Positions 7,412-10,589 of a stretch of DNA of 10,589 bases are shown piece after piece. The stretch is from contig PYSS01000265.1 in the NCBI GenBank assembly GCA_003049465.1, forward strand, positions 1 through 10,589. The letters run 5' to 3'. Position 1 is the stretch's first letter. Each line of letters opens with the position of its first letter. This DNA comes from Magnaporthiopsis rhizophila. Its lineage: Eukaryota; Ascomycota; Sordariomycetes; Magnaporthales; Magnaporthaceae. The notes under the pieces were generated by a model. It saw nothing but the letters and a program-made list of their open reading frames with translations, had not been told where the DNA came from and did no database searches. The translations under genes were made by a program, and so were the position numbers.

Positions 7412-8500
7412 TTGGTTTGGGTTAATTTTTATTAATTTTGTGCTTTCCAAACCAGGTAATGCCGATTTTAATAATAAAATATAAAAAATAAAATAAATTT
7501 TTATAATTAGCAATAGCTAAAATTCGTAATTAACTGGCAAAATTACCCTTCTAACCTTAAACGGTCCGAATTTTTTATAATCCAGCTTATTATTTGGCCG
7601 TTTTATTTTAATATTGCGGCGCAAAAAATAAATATTATTCCTTTTTTTTAAAAGTTGGTCCCTCGAGTTTTTTTTTATTTGCCTGGGTAAATATGCATTT
7701 CCGAAATTTTTCAAGCTTTTTTTGCAAATATTTATATAATTTAGTTATTTTAATAACCTATATTTCCGCTATTGGAGCATTTTTTTCTGTTTTAGGTTTT
7801 TTGTACACCGTAAATATAAATTTATAATTTGCAAAAAACAAAATTATTTTTGTATTTTTGTGTACCGAATTATTATAAATAAATTGGGCCATAAAAAATA
7901 ATTATACCCAATTAATTTATTTATAATTAATATAATAATATAAATATTGTTTTATAATTTGGTTTATTTGTTTTATTTGTTTATTTGTTTCGGGATAATA
8001 AATTATTAATAATACATGTTTTATTTCAAATTTGGCTATTAAAACCTTCCAAAATTTGCTTATAAATAGCTTATCTCGATCTGTGATCAGTTTATCGGAT
8101 ATTTCGTATTCCGAAATTATATTTCTGATAAAAATATATATTAATTTTATAATATTGCTATTTTTTTTATAGGATAAAAATAAAGAGTATTTGATAAATT
8201 TATTTACCATTATTAGGATATTATTATACTGGACATTTATTAATAGCTTTTTTAATTTAGAAAGTTTAACCACAAAATTTATTATAATTTTTTGCTATAT
8301 TTTGCTAAATGCTAGTAAAGGCTAAAATAATCCGTAAGGTTTGTACCTGCTGGCCTTATTTTTAGCATAATTTTTGCAATTTTTAATTGTTTTTTAAATT
8401 ATGGCTCGGGTTTTTATAAACCTGTAGTATTATTATAGTTTTTTCCAGGTTTTAATTATTTTTTGGTATTTATAAACCATTTGGCTATAAATTTGCTGGA
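7411..8500 (-). pseudogene. Integrase of element B (zinc-binding, core, GPY/F)
   Basis: Best preserved gene remnant in the window. The zinc-binding CxxC at 8367-8378 retains the first Cys (CKNY). The core contains the longest open stretch, 7917-8273 (118 codons), with LITDRDKLFISKFW and the PETxxQ block. The catalytic triad, judged by family spacing, is Asn (in NFV, just upstream), Asp (in TDRD), and Lys where Glu should be 36 positions later: two of three lost, both by G-to-A. The frame continues with QFIYNNSVHKNT, then the C-terminal block 7517-7714, open for 65 codons, containing FLRRNIKIKRP and GPFKVRR (GPY/F motif). It is not functional. Confidence 0.92.
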
Positions 8501-8599
8501 TTTTTTCAAAAGTCCAGTTTTTTTGGGGTATAGTTTTTGCTAGTACCTATTATGCTAAAACCAAAAATTTGTTTGATTTTTGCGCTAAAACTGTATATA

Positions 8600-9000
8600 T
8601 TTTTAGCGGTATTTTATTTTTATGATCCGGTTAGCGGTTTAAAGCATTTATTTGTTTATTTTTCAATCCTTTTTTATATTTAATTCTAAAATTATAATCC
8701 TGAAAAAACTAATTTTACCAAATTTGTTATTTATTTAGCATTTGGTAAATAATAAAATGTGCGAGATTTTTATGGTCCGTATAAATTATAATCTGATAAT
8801 TTGCCTAATATAGGTATATTTTCCATTTTTTTAATATTTAAATAATAATTATAAATTTTTTATTATAAATTGGGTAATTTAATTCGGGTTTATTAAATTT
8901 GTATAATAAAAAAGTATAAAGGTGTAACTTTTTACTGTTATTTTTTGACCAAATTATATTTCGATTACAAAATTTAACGTATTAATATTAATTTCGAAAG
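8600..9000 (-). pseudogene. RNase H domain of element B
   Basis: The minus strand reads NPNKPFEININTLNFVI near 8970-9010, the FExxTDAS start with its first Asp lost. It then reads KPELNYPIYNKKF and an intact TDHKNL box at 8763-8780, then FRIKYKKG, which corresponds to the family F-x-I-x-Y-x-x-G segment near the end of the domain. It is interrupted by RIP stops and lies between RT and the integrase zinc-binding domain, as in copy A. Confidence 0.85.
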
Positions 9001-9079
9001 GTTTATTTGGGTTTGGTAAAATTAATACTAGCTTTTATATTATGGTTTTTTTTAACAGGTTAAAAGCTTTTTATTTTTG

Positions 9080-10200
9080 TGTTCCCCAATAAAACTGGTG
9101 GTTATTTTTGGTAAAATTTGTAAATAAAAGTATTATTTTGCTAAAATTCCGGATAAATTATCGGTAAAAATTCAAAAAACCCAAAAAGCCTTATACTTTT
9201 TTAATATTGGTTAATTTGGGCTATTTTTTTACAGCCTGTACCTTTTTGGGTTTTATCCATACTTAACCCGGCATAATTATACACTTTAAAAAAATAATTT
9301 CCTATATATGTTATGCATATTTCTCGGGTTTAACTAAAAATTTTGCGCCCTGTAACTTTTGCAAAATTTTATACATATTTTTTATATTTTTTTAGTATTT
9401 CCGAAAAAATTAAAATATTATTTAAATAAGCAAATATATAAATATCCAAATATTTCCGTAATATATAATTAATTATTTTTTGGAAAATAACTGGCGCATT
9501 AATAAGCCCAAAAATTATTATTAATAATTTATATATTTTTAGCCAAATCCAAAAGGCGGTTTTTTATTTATCTCCTTTTTTAATCTTTAATAGGCTATAT
9601 ATTTTGCATAAATCCAAAACCGTAAATTATTTGGCCTTGCCAAATTTATTTTATAACTTATTCATAAAAAATAAAAAATACCGGTCCTTTATTATAATTT
9701 TATTTAATAAATAATAATCGATACACATCCGTTTTTTTTCATTTTTTTTGGGACGAACAAAATTCCGTATCCTATTGAAAAATCCGAAAATCGGATAATG
9801 CCTTTTTACAAATTTTCCGCAAATTATTCTTACAACAGTTTTTGCTATTTAAGGTTTAACCGGTACAATTTTTGGTAACTAAATTATATTTCTGGTTTAA
9901 GCTTAATCTTATAATCGAACGGCCTATATTTTGGAAATATGGTTTCCAAATTTTTTTAAAATAATTTTCAGTACTTATAATACTTTTTGGAAACATTTCT
10001 CAAATATTAGCGCATTTATTTATTAGGCGGATTATAATTTTAATTTTAATCTTTTATTATTTTTGTTCCTAAACCTTTATTCTTAATTGTATTTTTTTTT
10101 GGGTTATAATTTTGGTTATATTTTTTTTTATAATTTGCCTTTTATTTTTAGGATTTTATATTATTAAGGTTAATATTACCTGATAAATATAATTTTATCG
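9080..10200 (-). pseudogene. Reverse transcriptase domain of element B
   Basis: Aligns with the RT of copy A. The catalytic box at 9417-9428 reads YLNN instead of YLDD. The connection region near 9060-9190 reads NFYR, FIRNFSK and FYWGTQK. The segment duplicated in A around its N is present once here (about 9500-9610), which supports the single-copy form as the real structure. Many stops; no open frame of note on either strand. Confidence 0.85.
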
Positions 10201-10339
10201 GTGCAATTTGCCAGGATTAATTATTAAGTTTTGCTATTATTATAATAATCCTGTCTGGCTTTTGTTTTTTATAGTTCGGGGCTTATGGTTATTGGGCTTT
10301 TTTATTTTCCAATAATAATTTTTTTTATTAAAATTCCTC

Positions 10340-10589
10340 CGAAACCTAATTTATTAGGGAATTAAATTTTTTAAACCAGGGGAAATCCAAAATTAAATTT
10401 TTTCCGCCTATATTTATAATATTTAAAATAACCTTACAAATTTTTCCTGCAATTTTAAACCTAAATCGTTTTATTTTTGAATTAATTATTTTATTATTAT
10501 AAATAATTGGTTTTTTTTTCACAATTCCGAAATTATATAATTATTATTTTTAATATATCGATATATCGTACCTTATTACTGTTTTTAGT
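10340..10589 (-). pseudogene. Protease end of element B, cut by the window
   Basis: The protease C-terminal motif is at 10376-10390, reading LDFPW, the counterpart of L-G-L-P-W, followed by FKKFN. The upstream active-site part lies at or beyond the window edge. It aligns with 2440-2680 of copy A. Confidence 0.65.

Larger units (their letters stand above)
5934..10589 (-). mobile_element. Ty3/Gypsy LTR retrotransposon copy B, RIP-degraded, 5' end outside the window
   Basis: A second copy of the same family as A, also on the minus strand, running from its 3' LTR (5934-6400) through chromodomain, integrase, RNase H and RT to the protease at the window edge. Its pol part aligns with 1-2680. B keeps more recognisable residues than A in several places: an intact TDHKNL box, one integrase zinc-finger Cys, and PW in the protease. 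The first 1 kb from its 3' end is much less AT-rich than its pol region. Gag and the 5' LTR should lie to the right of the window. Confidence 0.88.

Noticed and set aside
1..10589. Mitochondrial or bacterial AT-rich genome
   Set aside because: LTR retrotransposons with chromodomain, plus strand-symmetric C-to-T and G-to-A decay with islands of normal GC, point to a RIP-mutated fungal nuclear region.

Overview
The window looks like nuclear DNA of a filamentous ascomycete (Pezizomycotina-type fungus), from an AT-rich, repeat-filled, gene-poor block. No intact protein gene is visible. Almost everything is the remains of one family of chromodomain-bearing Ty3/Gypsy LTR retrotransposons (chromovirus type). 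They lie on the minus strand and are riddled with C-to-T and G-to-A changes typical of repeat-induced point mutation (RIP). The fungal assignment is inferred from RIP plus the element type; the species cannot be told.

Layout, left to right. Element A (1-5526, minus) lacks its 3' end, which lies left of the window. Reading down the minus strand from high to low coordinates it has a 5' LTR (about 5032-5526), a short leader, gag with capsid-like and zinc-knuckle regions (about 4989-4079), a long gag-pol linker (about 4078-2720), aspartic protease (about 2720-2440), reverse transcriptase (about 2250-1380), RNase H (about 1110-740) and integrase zinc-binding and core domains (about 620-1). Element B (5934-10589, minus) is a second copy in the same orientation, cut off at its 5' side by the window end. 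It has a 3' LTR (5934-6400), a 3' non-pol stretch with an unexplained GC-richer island (6400-7240), a chromodomain (about 7241-7411), integrase (about 7411-8500), RNase H, reverse transcriptase and the end of the protease. The stretch 1-2680 aligns with about 7889-10589.

Between A and B lies the most structured part. The outer end of LTR A is followed by an inverted, truncated LTR (C, from 5527). Together they make a palindrome of about 235 bp with a perfect 29-bp stem. Each of the three LTRs carries a different short tandem array at the equivalent place: 35-bp units in A, 39-bp hairpin units in C and 37-bp units in B. This central 1.5 kb is much less RIP-mutated than the flanks.

Two single-N positions (1726 and 5739) are each flanked by exact direct duplications of 106 and 86 bp. 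They look like unmerged assembly overlaps, not biology. Apart from them, the differences between copies are mostly transitions, and the pol reading frames stay readable apart from RIP stops and a few indels. I found no tRNA, rRNA, CRISPR array or host gene.
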